Positions 8,589-19,269 of a DNA stretch of 64,000 nucleotides are shown piece by piece (positions within the stretch are counted from its first letter, which is position 1; each line of letters starts with the position of its first letter). Both the position numbers and the translations under genes were made by a program. The DNA comes from Bradyrhizobium sp. CSA207 (GTDB lineage: Bacteria > Pseudomonadota > Alphaproteobacteria > Rhizobiales > Xanthobacteraceae), in contig NZ_JAACFT010000024.1 in the NCBI RefSeq assembly GCF_029051685.1, forward strand, positions 62,001 through 126,000, read 5' to 3'. Below the pieces are notes generated by a model. That model saw nothing but the letters and a program-made list of their open reading frames with translations, searched no databases and was not told the origin of the DNA.

Positions 8589-9092
8589 ATGTCCGAGATC
8601 TCAACCCGCGACGCGGCCCGCGACAGCGCCAATGCCAGGGACGCTGTCAGAGACAATGCCAGAGACAGCGCAATGTCGGTGGCTGCGATCTCGTCGGAGC
8701 GCCAGGAATCCGACGACAATGTCTGGACGCGCCGCTTGGTGCTGTTCCTGCGGGTGATGGCGTTGCTGTCGATCCTCAAGGGCCTCTATCACTGGGCACA
8801 GGTCACCGGCTTCGTTGGCGGCGAGGACGAGGCGTTCGAGAACCAGGCGATGGCCTGGCAGGCCTCGACCATCTACTTCGCCGTGATCGAACTCGTGGCC
8901 GCCGTCGGGCTGTGGCTGGCAACGCCCTGGGGCGCAGTGGTCTGGCTGACGACGGTCGTGTCGATGGCGGTGATCGAACTGATGTTCCCGGGAATCTATG
9001 GTGGCAGCCTGATCGTCGTCGGCGTGGAAGCCTTCATGCTCGCTGCCTATCTCGCGCTCGCCTGGATGGCCGCGCGCGAGCGACCGCCGTAG
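8589..9092 (+). CDS. DUF6163-type membrane protein
   Basis: A 167-residue protein with a polar N-tail and four hydrophobic segments (about residues 48-66, 86-106, 112-130, 138-158), consistent with a small four-helix inner-membrane protein conserved in Bradyrhizobiaceae. The N-tail is odd: RDAARDSANARDAVRDNARD is a run of imperfect RD-x-A units built from repeated DNA. A second in-frame ATG at 8673 (MSVAAISSERQE) would skip the repeat, so the true start is uncertain. Function unknown. It is divergent from hemB. Confidence 0.7.
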   Translation: MSEISTRDAARDSANARDAVRDNARDSAMSVAAISSERQESDDNVWTRRLVLFLRVMALLSILKGLYHWAQVTGFVGGEDEAFENQAMAWQASTIYFAVIELVAAVGLWLATPWGAVVWLTTVVSMAVIELMFPGIYGGSLIVVGVEAFMLAAYLALAWMAARERPP

Positions 9093-9118
9093 CGCCTGTT
9101 GATCGCTCGACGCAAACT

Positions 9119-9256
9119 CTCTCGTGCCCCGGACGCAGCGCAGCGCGCCGTATTTGCGGCGTGATGCGCTGCAGAGCCGGGGCCCATTTCTCTCCACGAT
9201 CCGTTGTATGGCATCTGGGTCCCGGCTGTGCGCTCCGCTTGTCCGGGACACGAGAG
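9119..9256. repeat. Intergenic repeat with inverted ends
   Basis: About 138 bases bounded by near-perfect inverted ends: CTCTCGTGCCCCGGAC at the left and GTCCGGGACACGAGAG at the right. Internal paired arms around GCGCAGCGCGCCG and CGGCGTGATGCGC suggest a branched fold. It has the look of the dispersed palindromic elements common between Bradyrhizobium genes. It contains no gene. Confidence 0.65.
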
Positions 9257-9604
9257 TGTTGCTCTTGGTTGACCGTTGGTTGCCTAAAATTCGTGGTAAC
9301 TTTTCATTGACCTCGTGGATTCCGCCACAGCTGTTACGCGCGCGTTTCGAAACGGGGCGGCCTGTACTGGAATGCGACAGAGGCGGCGGACGGAGGGTGA
9401 ACAGGACCTTGCGACGGTCAACAGAGGGTTGCGAAAAGTCCTTGCGGGACAGGCTTAATCCGCAATTCACTGTCTTAAATTCATGATCTCTTTATTCTCT
9501 TATTTAAGCGGATCTTCAAACGGGCCCCCTTAAGTTGCACCTATCAGACGGGACACAAGTTTCGTCGAATAAGTGTCGATAAAAACGACAACAGGGGAAG
9601 TGTC
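9257..9604. promoter_or_regulatory. Leader and promoter region of the ldtR-like gene
   Basis: No credible gene is seen in these 348 bases. The right part is AT-rich for this genome. It contains CTTAAAT at 9474-9480 and its inverted copy ATTTAAG at 9502-9508, separated by 21 bases, a possible dimeric regulator site. The MarR gene starts 97 bases after it, so autoregulation is a reasonable guess. Confidence 0.4.
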
Positions 9605-10123
9605 ATGATGAAAGCCGTCGCAACCGCGGCAGATACCGCAGAACGCGTCTCCGGCCAGCAGGGCTCGGTGCAGACGCTCTATCTGGAAGCTTTGACTCTG
9701 GTGGAGCGGCTGCATCGCCGCCTGCTCGACGTCATCAAGGACGAGTTCGATCGCCGCGGTCGCGCCGACATCAATTCGGTGCAGGCGCTCTTGCTCTACA
9801 ACATCGGCGACAAGGAGCTGACCGCGGGTGAGCTGCGCACGCGCGGTTACTATCTCGGCTCCAACGTCTCCTACAATCTGAAGAAGCTCGTCGAGCTCGG
9901 CTTCCTCGATCACCAGCGCTCGCGCGTCGATCGCCGCTCGGTGCGCATCCGCCTGACCCCGCAGGGCCAGGAAGTCCGCCGCATCGTCGACTCTCTCTAC
10001 CAGAAGCACGTCAAGACGGTGGAGCAGGTCGGCGGCATCTCGGGCGAGGAGTTCTCGACCCTCAACAAGTCGCTGCACCGCCTCGAGCGCTTCTGGACCG
10101 ACCAGATCCTGTATCGTCTCTGA
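9605..10123 (+). CDS. ldtR: MarR-family regulator, LdtR-like
   Basis: A 172-residue winged-helix protein. Helices around SVQALLLYNIGDKELTAGEL and YLGSNVSYNLKKLVELGFLD form the DNA-binding helix-turn-helix, followed by the wing HQRSRVDRRSVRIRLTPQG. These segments match the alphaproteobacterial LdtR group, which regulates an L,D-transpeptidase gene and stress tolerance in Liberibacter and relatives. It would act as a cytoplasmic dimer. Two adjacent ATGs (9605 and 9608) are possible starts. The family assignment is good; the target genes are not visible in this window. Confidence 0.82.
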   Translation: MMKAVATAADTAERVSGQQGSVQTLYLEALTLVERLHRRLLDVIKDEFDRRGRADINSVQALLLYNIGDKELTAGELRTRGYYLGSNVSYNLKKLVELGFLDHQRSRVDRRSVRIRLTPQGQEVRRIVDSLYQKHVKTVEQVGGISGEEFSTLNKSLHRLERFWTDQILYRL

Positions 10124-10320
10124 GTTCTTGTCGACGGTAAGGCCAAGCCGGCCCATACAAGACCGGCAAACCTCCCGAACGTGCCTCACTTCCCCAAGCG
10201 CGCCGGCCGGCTTTGCCCGGACCGGTGCGTTTTGTCTTTTCGCGGTTGCGAAAAAAATCACTGGCCAGGAGGAACGAGTTCCCGGCCCGGCGCTTATCCC
10301 CTCCGGATCGGAGGCTGACG

Positions 10321-10557
10321 ATGCTGGTCGAGCGTGGCTTGGGGGCGATGAACGTGGAACTCGTGAGCGAGGCCTATGCCATCGCCGCGAACTATCTTCG
10401 CCGCTCCGGCGCGATTCCCGACACCCTCATCACCGACGAATACCTGCTCGAGATCGTCGTCAAACTGTTCCAGAACGGCGAATTCAACAAGATCAGGCTG
10501 GCCAACAAGGCCATCGTCAGGTTCGAGGCGCAATCCGAGGCCAAAGCGGTTGCCTGA
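10321..10557 (+). CDS. Small hypothetical protein (78 aa)
   Basis: The ATG at 10321 follows GGAGG six bases upstream. The product is helical in appearance (ELVSEAYAIAANYLRRSG, LLEIVVKLFQNGEFNKIRLA), has no Cys, no signal peptide and no membrane span. A second ATG at 10348 is also possible. I do not recognise the family. It lies between the ldtR-like gene and another small gene 38 bases downstream, all in the same direction, so they may share a transcript. Confidence 0.6.
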   Translation: MLVERGLGAMNVELVSEAYAIAANYLRRSGAIPDTLITDEYLLEIVVKLFQNGEFNKIRLANKAIVRFEAQSEAKAVA

Positions 10558-10594
10558 TCAAAATTCCCAAACTCGGCAAGAACCAGAGGGTGCC

Positions 10595-10816
10595 ATGGAA
10601 GCTGCCATTGACCGCATCATGCAGACCTATGACCTGCTCGCAAACCGCACGTCCGCGGCGAGCGAGGAGGCGCGGGCCAAGGTGACGAACTACCTCAATA
10701 CATTGATGGAAGCCGGCGAGAAGGACACCCACAGGTTGACGGTGTGCGGCCTGACCTATCTGCGCCAGCTCGACGGCAGCGTGGACCCGGTGAAGGCGGG
10801 GTATACCGGCCTGTAA
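10595..10816 (+). CDS. Small hypothetical protein (73 aa)
   Basis: Starts at ATG 10595 with GAGGG four bases upstream. The sequence MEAAIDRIMQTYDLLANRTS followed by KVTNYLNTLMEAGEKD looks like a short helical bundle, and a single Cys occurs in the C-terminal part. There is no signal or membrane segment. I cannot name the family. The following 269 bases before glyA contain no gene. Confidence 0.6.
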   Translation: MEAAIDRIMQTYDLLANRTSAASEEARAKVTNYLNTLMEAGEKDTHRLTVCGLTYLRQLDGSVDPVKAGYTGL

Positions 10817-11085
10817 TGGGCTTTGGCCGGGGCCATCGGCTGCCGCGCGGCGTTTAAGGTCCAAAGCGGACCTTTTCGGACGGTGCGCGACCGGGTGTTC
10901 GACAGGACCGCCTGGCGCCTCCGAATTCTCGGAGCCCCCACCATATCTTGCATAAATATCAGTCCCGACCCGCAACTACTTGGCCGGGGGCGGGCGATGT
11001 GGTAGATCGCGCTCGCCGCTTCCGATCGCCACACCAGACCGCCCGTAGCCCGCTAAAAGGCTGCGGCGGTGGAGATATTCGCAAG

Positions 11086-12396
11086 ATGACCTTCGCCAAG
11101 AACTCTGCAGCGTCCGCCTCCGCGCCCGATTCGTTTTTCACCGCCCCGCTCGACCAGGCCGACCCGGAAATCGCCGCCGCCATCAAGGGCGAGCTCGGCC
11201 GGCAGCGCCATGAGGTCGAGCTGATCGCCTCCGAGAACATTGTCAGCCGTGCCGTGCTGGAAGCGCAGGGTTCGGTGATGACCAACAAATATGCGGAGGG
11301 CTATCCAGGCGCGCGCTACTACGGCGGTTGCGAGTGGGTCGACGTCGCCGAGAACCTCGCGATCGATCGCGCCAAGAAGCTGTTCGGCGCGAACTTCGCC
11401 AACGTGCAGCCGAACTCTGGCAGCCAGATGAACCAAGCGGTGTTTCTGGCGCTGCTGCAGCCCGGCGACACCTTCATGGGCCTCGACCTTGCGGCCGGCG
11501 GCCATCTCACCCACGGCTCGCCCGTCAACATGAGCGGCAAGTGGTTCAAGGCCGCGCATTACACCGTGCGCCGCGAGGACCAGATCATCGACATGGACGC
11601 GGTCGCGAAGCAGGCCGAGCAGATCAAGCCGAAGCTGATCATCGCCGGCGGCTCGGCCTATTCGCGCGCCTGGGATTTCAAGCGCTTCCGCGAGATCGCG
11701 GACAGCATCGGCGCCTATCTGCTGGTCGACATGGCGCACTTTGCCGGCCTCGTCGCCGGCGGCGCGCATGCCTCGCCGGTGCCGTATGCGCACGTCACCA
11801 CCACGACGACGCACAAGTCGCTGCGCGGCCCGCGCGGCGGTTTGATGCTGTGGAATGATGAGACGCTGACTAAGAAGCTCAACTCGGCGATCTTCCCGGG
11901 CCTCCAGGGCGGACCTTTGATGCATGTGATCGCGGCGAAGGCGGTGGCCTTCGGCGAAGCGCTGCGGCCGGACTTCAAGGTCTATGCGAAGAACGTCGTC
12001 GAGAACGCCAAGGCGCTGGCCGAGACGCTCAAGGGCCACGGGTTCGATATTGTCTCTGGTGGCACCGACAATCATCTGATGCTCGTCGACCTCAGGCCAA
12101 AGGGCCTGAAGGGTAACGCCTCGGAGAAGGCGCTGGTCCGCGCCGCCATCACCTGCAACAAGAACGGTATTCCGTTCGACCCCGAATCGCCCTTCGTGAC
12201 CTCCGGGATTCGGCTCGGCACACCGGCTGCGACCACTCGCGGCTTCGGTGTCGCTGAATTCCAGCAGGTCGGCGGCATGATCGCCGAGGTATTGAACGCG
12301 ATCGCGCAGTCGTCCGACGGCAAGGCGCCGCTGGTCGAAGCCGCGATCAAGGAACGGGTCAAGGCGCTCACCGATCGGTTTCCGATCTATCAGTAA
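11086..12396 (+). CDS. glyA: Serine hydroxymethyltransferase
   Basis: A 436-residue PLP enzyme that interconverts serine and glycine and supplies 5,10-methylene-tetrahydrofolate. The signature HEVELIASENIVSRAVLEAQ is near residue 45, and the PLP lysine lies in TTTTHKSLRGPRGG. Length is close to the family norm of about 430. I chose the ATG at 11086 (MTFAKNSAAS); codons upstream in frame are GC-rich leader without family similarity. It heads a run of same-strand genes (nrdR, ribD, ribE, ribH, nusB, thiL); only 15 bases separate it from nrdR. Confidence 0.97.
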   Translation: MTFAKNSAASASAPDSFFTAPLDQADPEIAAAIKGELGRQRHEVELIASENIVSRAVLEAQGSVMTNKYAEGYPGARYYGGCEWVDVAENLAIDRAKKLFGANFANVQPNSGSQMNQAVFLALLQPGDTFMGLDLAAGGHLTHGSPVNMSGKWFKAAHYTVRREDQIIDMDAVAKQAEQIKPKLIIAGGSAYSRAWDFKRFREIADSIGAYLLVDMAHFAGLVAGGAHASPVPYAHVTTTTTHKSLRGPRGGLMLWNDETLTKKLNSAIFPGLQGGPLMHVIAAKAVAFGEALRPDFKVYAKNVVENAKALAETLKGHGFDIVSGGTDNHLMLVDLRPKGLKGNASEKALVRAAITCNKNGIPFDPESPFVTSGIRLGTPAATTRGFGVAEFQQVGGMIAEVLNAIAQSSDGKAPLVEAAIKERVKALTDRFPIYQ

Positions 12397-12411
12397 GGCT
12401 GGGCCAAGCGG

Positions 12412-12894
12412 ATGCGCTGTCCGAACTGCAACAGTCTCGATACGCAGGTAAAGGACTCGCGTCCGACCGAGGACTCTTCCGTGATCCGCAGGCGGCGCGT
12501 GTGCGTCGCCTGCAATTTCCGCTTCACCACCTTCGAGCGCGTGCAGCTGCGCGAGCTCACCGTGATCAAGCGCAATGGCCGCCGCGTGCCGTTCGACCGC
12601 GACAAGCTGATGCGCTCGGTGTCGATCAGCTTGCGCAAGCGGCAGGTCGAGCCGGAGCGGGTGGAGAAGATGGTCTCCACCATCGTGCGCGAACTTGAAA
12701 CCGGGGGCGAAGCCGAAATCTCCTCCGAGGTGATCGGCGAGACCGTGATGGAGCATCTGCGCACGCTCGACGACGTCGCCTATGTGCGTTTCGCCTCGGT
12801 CTATCGCAATTTCCGCGAGGCGAAGGATTTCGCCGACGTGCTCGGTGAGCTCTCCGGTGAGGAGGAAGCGCGGCTCGCCGCGATCCGCAAATGA
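12412..12894 (+). CDS. nrdR: Transcriptional repressor NrdR
   Basis: A 160-residue nucleotide-sensing repressor of ribonucleotide reductase genes. The N-terminal zinc ribbon shows MRCPNCNSLDTQVKDSRP and RRRVCVACN (two Cys pairs). The following ATP-cone contains VIKRNGRRVPFDRDKLMRS. It responds to dATP/ATP balance in the cytoplasm. Its stop overlaps the ribD start in ATGA, indicating translational coupling. The glyA-nrdR-rib order is common in alphaproteobacteria. Confidence 0.97.
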   Translation: MRCPNCNSLDTQVKDSRPTEDSSVIRRRRVCVACNFRFTTFERVQLRELTVIKRNGRRVPFDRDKLMRSVSISLRKRQVEPERVEKMVSTIVRELETGGEAEISSEVIGETVMEHLRTLDDVAYVRFASVYRNFREAKDFADVLGELSGEEEARLAAIRK

Positions 12895-14039
12895 TCTTTC
12901 GGATCCTGGAGGATCAGTTCGCGCAGAAGGCGCGCGAGTCCAAGGACGCCGACCGCCGCTTCATGCAGCTTGCGCTCGCGCTGGGACGGCGCGGGCAGGG
13001 GCGGACCTGGCCCAACCCGGCCGTCGGCGCCGTCATCGTCAAGGACGGGGTGATCCTGGGCCGCGGCTGGACTCAAGCAGGCGGGCGGCCGCATGCCGAA
13101 CCCGAGGCGCTGCGGCGGGCCGGAGAGGCAGCGCGCGGCGCAACGCTCTATGTCACACTCGAGCCCTGCTCGCATTTCGGCAAGTCGCCGCCATGCGCCG
13201 ATGCGGTGATCGCAGCCGGCATCAAGCGCGTGGTGGCGGCGATCGAGGATCCCAATCCGGAAGTGGCGGGGCAGGGCCATGCGCGCTTGCGCGCCGCCGG
13301 TATCACGGTGGATGTGGGCCTGTGCGCGGCGGAGGCCGCGTTTGATCATGCCGGGCATTTCAGCCGTGTCCGCGAAAAGCGCCCGCATGTGATCCTGAAG
13401 CTCGCGGTCTCACCCGACGGCAAGATCGGCGCCGCCGGTGGCAAGCCGGTCGCAATCACGGGTGAAGCCGCCCGCAATCGCGTGCACCTGTTGCGCGCGC
13501 AGAGTGACGCCATCCTCGTCGGCATCGGCACGGTGCTGGCGGATGATCCGCAGCTCACCTGCCGCCTGCCCGGGATGGCGGCGCGCTCGCCGGTGCGAGT
13601 GGTGCTCGACCAGAGCCTGCGCATTCCGGCCTCGAGCCAGCTGTTGCGTACCGCGCGCGAGGCGCCGCTCTGGGTGATGGGTTCTGAGCTCGCCGAAGCT
13701 GCAGCTGCTATGCGGCTCGGCGCTGCCGGCGCGCAGGTGATCCGCGTACCGCCGGGGCGCGCATCCGGACTCGATCTTCCGGCTGTTCTGCATGCGCTCG
13801 CCGCGAAGGGCATTACGCGGCTGATGGTCGAGGGCGGCAGCCGTATTGCGGCGTCGTTTGTGGCCGCCGATCTGGTTGACGAGATCTGGCTGTTCCGCGG
13901 AACGGAAGAGGTGGGCAGCGACGGCGTGGATGCGCTCGATGCATTGCCCCTGTCGAAAATCACGCAGTCGCAGCGCTTCCGCGTTCATGCTAGCGAGACA
14001 TTCGACCACGATACTCTCACCACCTATGAGCGCACCTAA
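12891..14039 (+). CDS. ribD: Bifunctional riboflavin deaminase/reductase RibD
   Basis: A 382-residue enzyme for the second and third steps of riboflavin synthesis. The N-terminal deaminase has the zinc motif GRPHAEPEAL and EPCSHFGKSPPCADAV (about residues 65-105). The C-terminal reductase starts near residue 165 (ILKLAVSPDGKIGAAGG) and includes GIGTVLADDPQLTCR and LMVEGGSRIAASF. Start at 12891 overlaps nrdR by four bases; an internal ATG at residue 25 (MQLALALGRRG) is a possible shorter start. It ends one base before ribE. Confidence 0.95.
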   Translation: MIFRILEDQFAQKARESKDADRRFMQLALALGRRGQGRTWPNPAVGAVIVKDGVILGRGWTQAGGRPHAEPEALRRAGEAARGATLYVTLEPCSHFGKSPPCADAVIAAGIKRVVAAIEDPNPEVAGQGHARLRAAGITVDVGLCAAEAAFDHAGHFSRVREKRPHVILKLAVSPDGKIGAAGGKPVAITGEAARNRVHLLRAQSDAILVGIGTVLADDPQLTCRLPGMAARSPVRVVLDQSLRIPASSQLLRTAREAPLWVMGSELAEAAAAMRLGAAGAQVIRVPPGRASGLDLPAVLHALAAKGITRLMVEGGSRIAASFVAADLVDEIWLFRGTEEVGSDGVDALDALPLSKITQSQRFRVHASETFDHDTLTTYERT

Positions 14040-14040
14040 C

Positions 14041-14649
14041 ATGTTTACCGGCATTGTCACCGATATCGGCGAGATCGTCAGCCTGACGCCGACGGCGCAG
14101 GGCCAATTGCATCGTCTGCGCATCGCCTGCCGCTACGATCGCGCCACCATTGCCGACGGCGCCTCGATCGCCTGCAACGGCGTCTGCCTGACGGTGGTTG
14201 CCTCGGGCGTGGACAGCGGCACAACCTGGTTCGATGTCGATACCGCGGCCGAGACGCTGGCGCTGACCACGGCGAAGCACTGGAGGGCAGGAACGCGGCT
14301 CAATCTCGAGCGCGCGCTCAAGATCGGTGACGAGCTCGGCGGCCATATTGTCGCCGGCCATGTCGATGGGATCGCGACCATCATCAGCCGCGAGGATTTG
14401 CCGGACATGGCGCGGTTCGAGCTCGGCACGACGCGGGAGCTGGCGCGGTTCGTCGCCACCAAGGGCTCGATCACGCTCGACGGCGTGTCGCTGACGATCA
14501 ATACGGTGAAAGACGTGACCTTTTCGGTGCTGATTATACCGCACACCCTGACAGTCACAACGATCGGTGGCTGGAAGGCAGGTGCCGAGGTCAATATCGA
14601 GGTCGACCTGATGGCCCGCTACGCAGCGCGGCTGACTGAAATGAAGTGA
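14041..14649 (+). CDS. ribE: Riboflavin synthase alpha chain
   Basis: A 202-residue protein that dismutates two 6,7-dimethyl-8-ribityllumazine molecules to riboflavin. It begins with the invariant MFTGIV. Two lumazine-binding repeats are visible: the first with SIACNGVCLTVV, the second with SITLDGVSLTIN. It starts one base after the ribD stop. The repeat element at 14665-14747 separates it from ribH. Confidence 0.96.
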   Translation: MFTGIVTDIGEIVSLTPTAQGQLHRLRIACRYDRATIADGASIACNGVCLTVVASGVDSGTTWFDVDTAAETLALTTAKHWRAGTRLNLERALKIGDELGGHIVAGHVDGIATIISREDLPDMARFELGTTRELARFVATKGSITLDGVSLTINTVKDVTFSVLIIPHTLTVTTIGGWKAGAEVNIEVDLMARYAARLTEMK

Positions 14650-14664
14650 CGGCGGAGAAAGTTC

Positions 14665-14747
14665 GTCATGCGCGGGCTTGACCGGCGCATCCATGCTCTT
14701 AAGAGGTGCTTGGCCCGATGGATTGCCGGGTCAAGCCCGGCAATGAC
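14665..14747. repeat. Intergenic repeat with inverted ends
   Basis: About 83 bases beginning GTCATG and ending CAATGAC, with an internal palindrome GCCGGGTCAAGCCCGGC near the right end. Its architecture matches the element at 15768-15872, so both are probably copies of one dispersed family. It contains no gene. Confidence 0.65.
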
Positions 14748-14763
14748 AAAGTAAGGTTGAACG

Positions 14764-15255
14764 ATGGCAGACGCGCGGCGCGCACCCCTGAAGGACCAGA
14801 CCGACATCTCCGGCGCGCGCGCGCTGATTGTCGAGGCACGGTTCTATGACGACCTCCAGGACGCGCTGCTGGACGGTGCGGTGGCCGAGCTGAAGGCGGC
14901 CGGCCTGACGCACGACGTCATCACGGTTCCCGGCGCGCTGGAGATTCCAGCGGCGGTCGCGATCGCGATCGATGCCGCGGCGGCGAGCGGCAAGCCTTAT
15001 GACGCGGTGATCGCACTCGGCTGCGTGATCCGCGGCGATACCATCCATTTCGAGATCGTTTCGCAGGAATCCTCCCGCGCGCTGATGGACCTCGCGGTGT
15101 CGCGAAAACTGCCGCTCGGCAACGGCATCCTCACCGTCAACACCGAGGCACAGGCCTGGGCGCGGGCGCGCGCCAGCGAGCTCAACAAGGGCGGCGATGC
15201 CGCACGCGCGGCACTTGCGATGCTGCGCATCAAACGCCGGCTGGCGCGGGTTTGA
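14764..15255 (+). CDS. ribH: 6,7-dimethyl-8-ribityllumazine synthase
   Basis: A 163-residue lumazine synthase condensing the ribityl-aminouracil with 3,4-dihydroxybutanone phosphate. Family motifs are VPGALEIPAAVAIA (substrate loop), ALGCVIRGDTIHFEIVSQES with the catalytic His, and PLGNGILTVNTEAQAWARA. It assembles into pentamers or icosahedra. It follows ribE and ends three bases before the nusB ATG, with the stop overlapping a possible TTG nusB start. Confidence 0.96.
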   Translation: MADARRAPLKDQTDISGARALIVEARFYDDLQDALLDGAVAELKAAGLTHDVITVPGALEIPAAVAIAIDAAAASGKPYDAVIALGCVIRGDTIHFEIVSQESSRALMDLAVSRKLPLGNGILTVNTEAQAWARARASELNKGGDAARAALAMLRIKRRLARV

Positions 15256-15257
15256 TC

Positions 15258-15755
15258 ATGGTCGACAACAGCAAAAAGCCGCCGGCTGGCGCCGAGAAAA
15301 AAGCGAACCGGCGCGGTGCTGCGCGGCTCGCGGCCGTGCAGGCACTGTACCAGATGGACATCGGGGGCGCCGGCATCAACGACATTTTCGCAGAGTTCGA
15401 GAGCCACTGGCTCGGCAACGAGGTCGAGGGCGACACTTATCTGCCTGCGGAAGCGGCCTTTTTCCGCGACGTCGTCTCGGGTGTCGTGCGCGACCAGAAG
15501 AAGCTCGATCCCCTGATCGACGAGGCGCTGTCGAAGGGCTGGCCGCTGAAGCGCATCGAAGCGATTTTGCGCGCGGTGCTGCGGGCGGGGGCCTATGAAT
15601 TGGAGCACCGCAAGGACGTGCCGGGCCGCGTCGTCGTGTCCGAATATGTCGACGTCGCCAACGCCTTCGTCGACCGTGAGGAGACCGGCATGGTGAATGC
15701 GGTGCTCGACCAGATCGGCCGTCAGTTTCGCGGTGACGAGTTCGGGCGGGGGTAG
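15258..15755 (+). CDS. nusB: Transcription antitermination factor NusB
   Basis: A 165-residue all-helical RNA-binding protein of the rRNA antitermination complex, which binds boxA with NusE. Motifs: RRGAARLAAVQALYQMDI at the N-terminus and the C-terminal VVVSEYVDVANAF. I chose the ATG at 15258; a TTG at 15252 in the same frame is possible. Coupling of ribH and nusB is widely conserved. Confidence 0.95.
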   Translation: MVDNSKKPPAGAEKKANRRGAARLAAVQALYQMDIGGAGINDIFAEFESHWLGNEVEGDTYLPAEAAFFRDVVSGVVRDQKKLDPLIDEALSKGWPLKRIEAILRAVLRAGAYELEHRKDVPGRVVVSEYVDVANAFVDREETGMVNAVLDQIGRQFRGDEFGRG

Positions 15756-15767
15756 TCATACATTCCG

Positions 15768-15872
15768 CTGTCATCACCCGCGAAGGCGGGTGATCCAGTA
15801 CGCCGCGGCAGCGGTTATTGATATCGGGCGTCTCGGCGTACTGGATCGCCCGGTCAAGCCGGGCGATGACAG
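15768..15872. repeat. Intergenic repeat with inverted ends
   Basis: About 105 bases with perfect outer ends CTGTCATC and GATGACAG. Inside are further paired arms: CCCGCGAAGGCGGG near the left, GTACGCCG with CGGCGTAC in the middle, and GCCCGGTCAAGCCGGGC near the right. The whole could fold as a cruciform or branched hairpin. It resembles the element at 14665-14747 and lies between nusB and thiL without a gene. Confidence 0.7.
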
Positions 15873-15893
15873 TGGAGTTTGGGGCTAGCGCCG

Positions 15894-16892
15894 ATGACGA
15901 ACGCACCAGAAACTTCCGGCGAAGACTCCCTCATCGCGCGCTATTTCAAGCCGCTGGCGACTGATCCCGGCGCGTTGGGGCTGGTCGACGATGCCGCCAT
16001 CCTGCAATCGCTCGGCGAGGACATCGTTGTCACCACCGATGCCGTGGTCGAGGGTGTGCATTATCTTGCCGGTGATCCGCCCGAGACCATCGCGCGCAAG
16101 GCGCTGCGGGTGAATTTGTCCGATCTTGCCGCCAAAGGCGCTGTGCCCGCCGGCTTCGTGCTGACGCTGGCACTGCGCAGCAGGGACGATGCCTGGCTCA
16201 GTCCGTTCGCGAACGCGCTGGGCGAGGATGCCAAGGCCTTCGGATGCCCGCTCCTTGGCGGCGACACTGTGTCGACGCCGGGGCCGCAGATGATCTCGAT
16301 CACCGCCTTCGGCCGCGTACCCCACGGCCGGATGGTTGGCCGCACCGGTGCAAGGCCGGGCGACCGCATCCTGGTGACGGGCACGATCGGCGATGCCGCG
16401 CTCGGCCTCGACGTGCTCACGGGCAGTGCGGTGGCTGGAGCGCTGGCCTCCGACCCGCACGCACGAGAGATGCTGGTCTCGCGCTATCGCGTGCCGCAGC
16501 CACGCAACGTGATTGCGCAGGCCGTGCGCAACCGCGCGACGGCTGCGATGGACGTTTCCGACGGGCTCGCCGGCGATCTGACAAAACTCTGTGCGGCATC
16601 GGGCGTCTCGGCCACAGTGGACGTGGCAAGTGTGCCGCTCTCGGCTGTGGCGGCAAGCCTGGTCGCGCGCAACGCTGTCAGCGTTGAGACGCTGCTGGCC
16701 GGGGGCGACGACTATGAGGTGCTGTGCACCGTTCCGGCCGCGCAAAGCGACGCATTGATCGCCGCAGGGCGGGCTGTGGGCCTCGGCGTTACGGCGATCG
16801 GCACGATCGTCGAGGGCGACGCGCGGCCGCGCTTCCTTGATGAGCACGGCCGGGAACTGACTTTGAAGCGGCTGTCCTACAGCCATTTCTAG
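15894..16892 (+). CDS. thiL: Thiamine-monophosphate kinase
   Basis: A 332-residue PurM/AIR-synthase-like kinase making thiamine diphosphate from thiamine monophosphate and ATP. Signatures: GLVDDAAIL, EGVHYL, RVNLSDLAAKGA, LLGGDTVSTPG, AAMDVSDGLAGDLTKL and AGGDDYEVL. All the Asp-rich Mg/ATP loops are present. I chose the ATG at 15894 (MTNAPETSGEDS) over an upstream TTG at 15879. It ends the run that begins at glyA. Confidence 0.95.
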   Translation: MTNAPETSGEDSLIARYFKPLATDPGALGLVDDAAILQSLGEDIVVTTDAVVEGVHYLAGDPPETIARKALRVNLSDLAAKGAVPAGFVLTLALRSRDDAWLSPFANALGEDAKAFGCPLLGGDTVSTPGPQMISITAFGRVPHGRMVGRTGARPGDRILVTGTIGDAALGLDVLTGSAVAGALASDPHAREMLVSRYRVPQPRNVIAQAVRNRATAAMDVSDGLAGDLTKLCAASGVSATVDVASVPLSAVAASLVARNAVSVETLLAGGDDYEVLCTVPAAQSDALIAAGRAVGLGVTAIGTIVEGDARPRFLDEHGRELTLKRLSYSHF

Positions 16893-17008
16893 CAATTCCG
16901 CCAAACCGGCGCCTGGGCTCTTAGGATAGGCCTAAATACCTGCCAAGATCGGTGTTTTCAGCTGCTTACGGCGTTGCACCGGCATTCTGATTTTGGCAAG
17001 GTCGCTGC

Positions 17009-17050
17009 CGAACAAGGCCGCCCCTCCGGGCAAAGGGGCGGCCTTGTTCG
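17009..17050 (+). other. 17-bp perfect hairpin in the hppA leader
   Basis: Bases 17009-17025 pair without mismatch to 17034-17050 around an 8-base loop (CCGGGCAA). The stem includes AACAAGGCCGCCCCT and its complement. No T-run follows. It ends 77 bases before the hppA start codon, so it would be in the mRNA leader if transcription starts upstream of it, or could end read-through from thiL. Confidence 0.6.
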
Positions 17051-17127
17051 AAATCAAGGCGCCGCACCGCACGACGGACAATAAAAGGCGCCGGGGGTAC
17101 ATCAAGGGATCTGAGGCAAAAAATCAC

Positions 17128-19248
<2,121 letters not shown>

Positions 19249-19269
19249 ACGGCGCAGACGAGACAAGAC

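Noticed and set aside
10817..11085. Possible riboswitch before glyA
   Set aside because: No glycine- or folate-type conserved core could be traced; only short GC stems are present.
11053..12756. 567-codon antisense frame over glyA and nrdR
   Set aside because: Both plus-strand genes are certain; the antisense product is His/Asp/Arg-rich, as expected from reverse-complement codons in high-GC DNA.
12860..12891. FMN riboswitch before ribD
   Set aside because: ribD overlaps nrdR by four bases, so there is no room for a leader element.
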